DNA from: an uncultured Bacilli bacterium
GTDB taxonomy: Bacteria > Bacillota_I > Bacilli_A > RF39 > UBA660
Direction: 5' to 3'
Assembly: GCA_944359735.1 (NCBI GenBank)
Contig: CALVTA010000069.1
Coordinates: forward strand, 1 to 5,826
Length of the DNA stretch: 5,826 nucleotides
Under the pieces are notes generated by a model. The model was not told where the DNA came from and did not search any database. It saw only the letters and a program-made list of their open reading frames with translations. Shown one piece after another: positions 5,573-5,826 of the stretch (positions are counted from its first letter, which is position 1; each line of letters starts with the position of its first letter). A program made the translations under genes and the position numbers.

Positions 5573-5599
5573 AAAACTCAAACCATAAAGTTCGAGCTT
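5573..5599 (-). terminator. Intrinsic terminator of tRNA-Ala
   Basis: On the minus strand AAGCTCGAAC (5599-5590) pairs with GTTTGAGTTT (5583-5574), with two G-T wobbles, around a 6-base loop, and ends in TTTTAA. It follows the tRNA CCA end by 10 bases. It is almost the same unit as the one behind tRNA-Phe at 87-118; the substitutions mostly keep pairing. Confidence 0.75.
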
Positions 5600-5609
5600 A
5601 ATATCAATC

Positions 5610-5685
5610 TGGTGGAGAATAGGGGGATCGAACCCCTGACCTTCACGGTGCAAACGTGACGCTCTCCCAGCTGAGCTAATTCCCC
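5610..5685 (-). tRNA. tRNA-Ala (anticodon UGC)
   Basis: This is a complete cloverleaf on the minus strand. The acceptor arms GGGGAAT and ATTCTCC pair with one G-T wobble. The D-arm reads AGCTCAGCTGGGAGAGC, the anticodon stem CACGT/ACGTG region holds the loop with TGC, and the T-arm contains GGTTCGATCC. Discriminator A is followed by encoded CCA (5612-5610). TGC reads GCA and, by wobble, other Ala codons. It has its own strong promoter and its own terminator and so appears to be a single-gene unit. Confidence 0.97.
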
Positions 5686-5704
5686 GTTCTTTAAGAACAA
5701 ATTG

Positions 5705-5734
5705 ATTATATCACAGTAAAAAAACGCTTGTCAA
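5705..5734 (-). promoter_or_regulatory. Near-consensus vegetative promoter of tRNA-Ala
   Basis: On the minus strand TTGACA (5734-5729) and TATAAT (5710-5705) are both perfect, spaced 18 bases apart, and TGA directly before TATAAT adds an extended -10. The predicted start is G at about 5698, 13 bases before the tRNA. This is the strongest promoter in the window and suits a stable RNA gene. Confidence 0.88.
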
Positions 5735-5765
5735 CATTTATTTTAAAAATGTTAATTAAAATATT

Positions 5766-5807
5766 GATATCCGAAAGCTATATAAATTTAAATTTGGATA
5801 TCCGAAA
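5766..5807. repeat. Two direct copies of GATATCCGAAA, 31 bp apart
   Basis: Identical 11-base copies lie at 5766-5776 and 5797-5807. The second is inside an imperfect palindrome (5793-5807) around GGATATCC. Between them is a self-complementary AAATTTAAATTT (5784-5795). The start-to-start distance of 31 bases is close to three helical turns, as for paired protein sites. They lie upstream of the tRNA-Ala promoter, but they could equally belong to a gene beyond the right edge. No gene is recognised in 5735-5826. Confidence 0.45.
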
Positions 5808-5826
5808 TAAACAATACCCATATACA

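Noticed and set aside
5758..5824. Minus-strand short frame reading MGIVYFGYP... at the right edge
   Set aside because: Too short, no visible ribosome binding site inside the window, and no family resemblance; it could only be judged with sequence beyond the edge.
5749..5826. Plus-strand frame from ATG 5749 open to the right edge (26 codons)
   Set aside because: There is no ribosome binding site, the start lies just behind the tRNA-Ala promoter, and the translated peptide shows nothing recognisable; a short open stretch like this is expected by chance.
1..5826. A new defence system, mobile element, CRISPR array or biosynthetic cluster
   Set aside because: No transposase, integrase, spaced repeat array, toxin-antitoxin pair or enzyme cluster was found on either strand; the genes belong to known housekeeping, wall-growth and sporulation-type families.

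Overview
The window is a piece of a very AT-rich Bacillota chromosome with short intergenic gaps, probably from a Bacilli-like lineage. Three things point there: the order SPOR protein - radC - mreC - mreD - spoIVFA - spoIVFB, which is the Bacillus subtilis order spoIIB - maf - radC - mreBCD - minCD - spoIVFA - spoIVFB with some genes missing; Shine-Dalgarno sequences of the AGGAGGTGAT type; and tRNA genes with encoded CCA. The standard code fits: Trp is TGG throughout, no intact gene has an internal TGA, and mreC ends in TGA. The species cannot be named from this sequence.

Layout. Left edge (1-180): tRNA-Phe(GAA) with its terminator, then a second, bidirectional terminator. 209-685 (minus): a small lipoprotein resembling the DUF1307/YehR group. 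787-4668 (plus): a one-strand block of SPOR-domain membrane protein, radC, mreC, mreD, spoIVFA-like and spoIVFB. It is divided by likely promoters before radC and mreC and by a hairpin terminator at the end of mreD. 4729-5355 (plus): a DedA-family membrane protein with its own extended -10 promoter. 5352-5487 (minus): a frameshifted remnant of the N-terminus of an SGNH/GDSL hydrolase. 5573-5734 (minus): tRNA-Ala(UGC) with a near-consensus promoter and a terminator almost identical to that of tRNA-Phe. The right edge holds two copies of an 11-bp repeat and no recognised gene.

How the genes fit together. MreC and MreD are scaffold proteins of the lateral cell-wall machine; their usual partner mreB is not here, so it must lie elsewhere or be absent. 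The SPOR protein (SpoIIB position), the inactive LytM protein (SpoIVFA position) and the S2P-type intramembrane protease (SpoIVFB) are counterparts of Bacillus proteins for septal remodelling during engulfment and for pro-sigma-K processing. This suggests the organism sporulates or descends from a sporulating ancestor. RadC and DedA are neighbours without an obvious role in either process.

Nothing here amounts to a new defence or mobile system. The points most worth a second look are the hydrolase remnant beside tRNA-Ala, the inverted pair of near-identical tRNA trailer/terminator units about 5.5 kb apart, the missing mreB and minCD, and the repeats upstream of tRNA-Ala.
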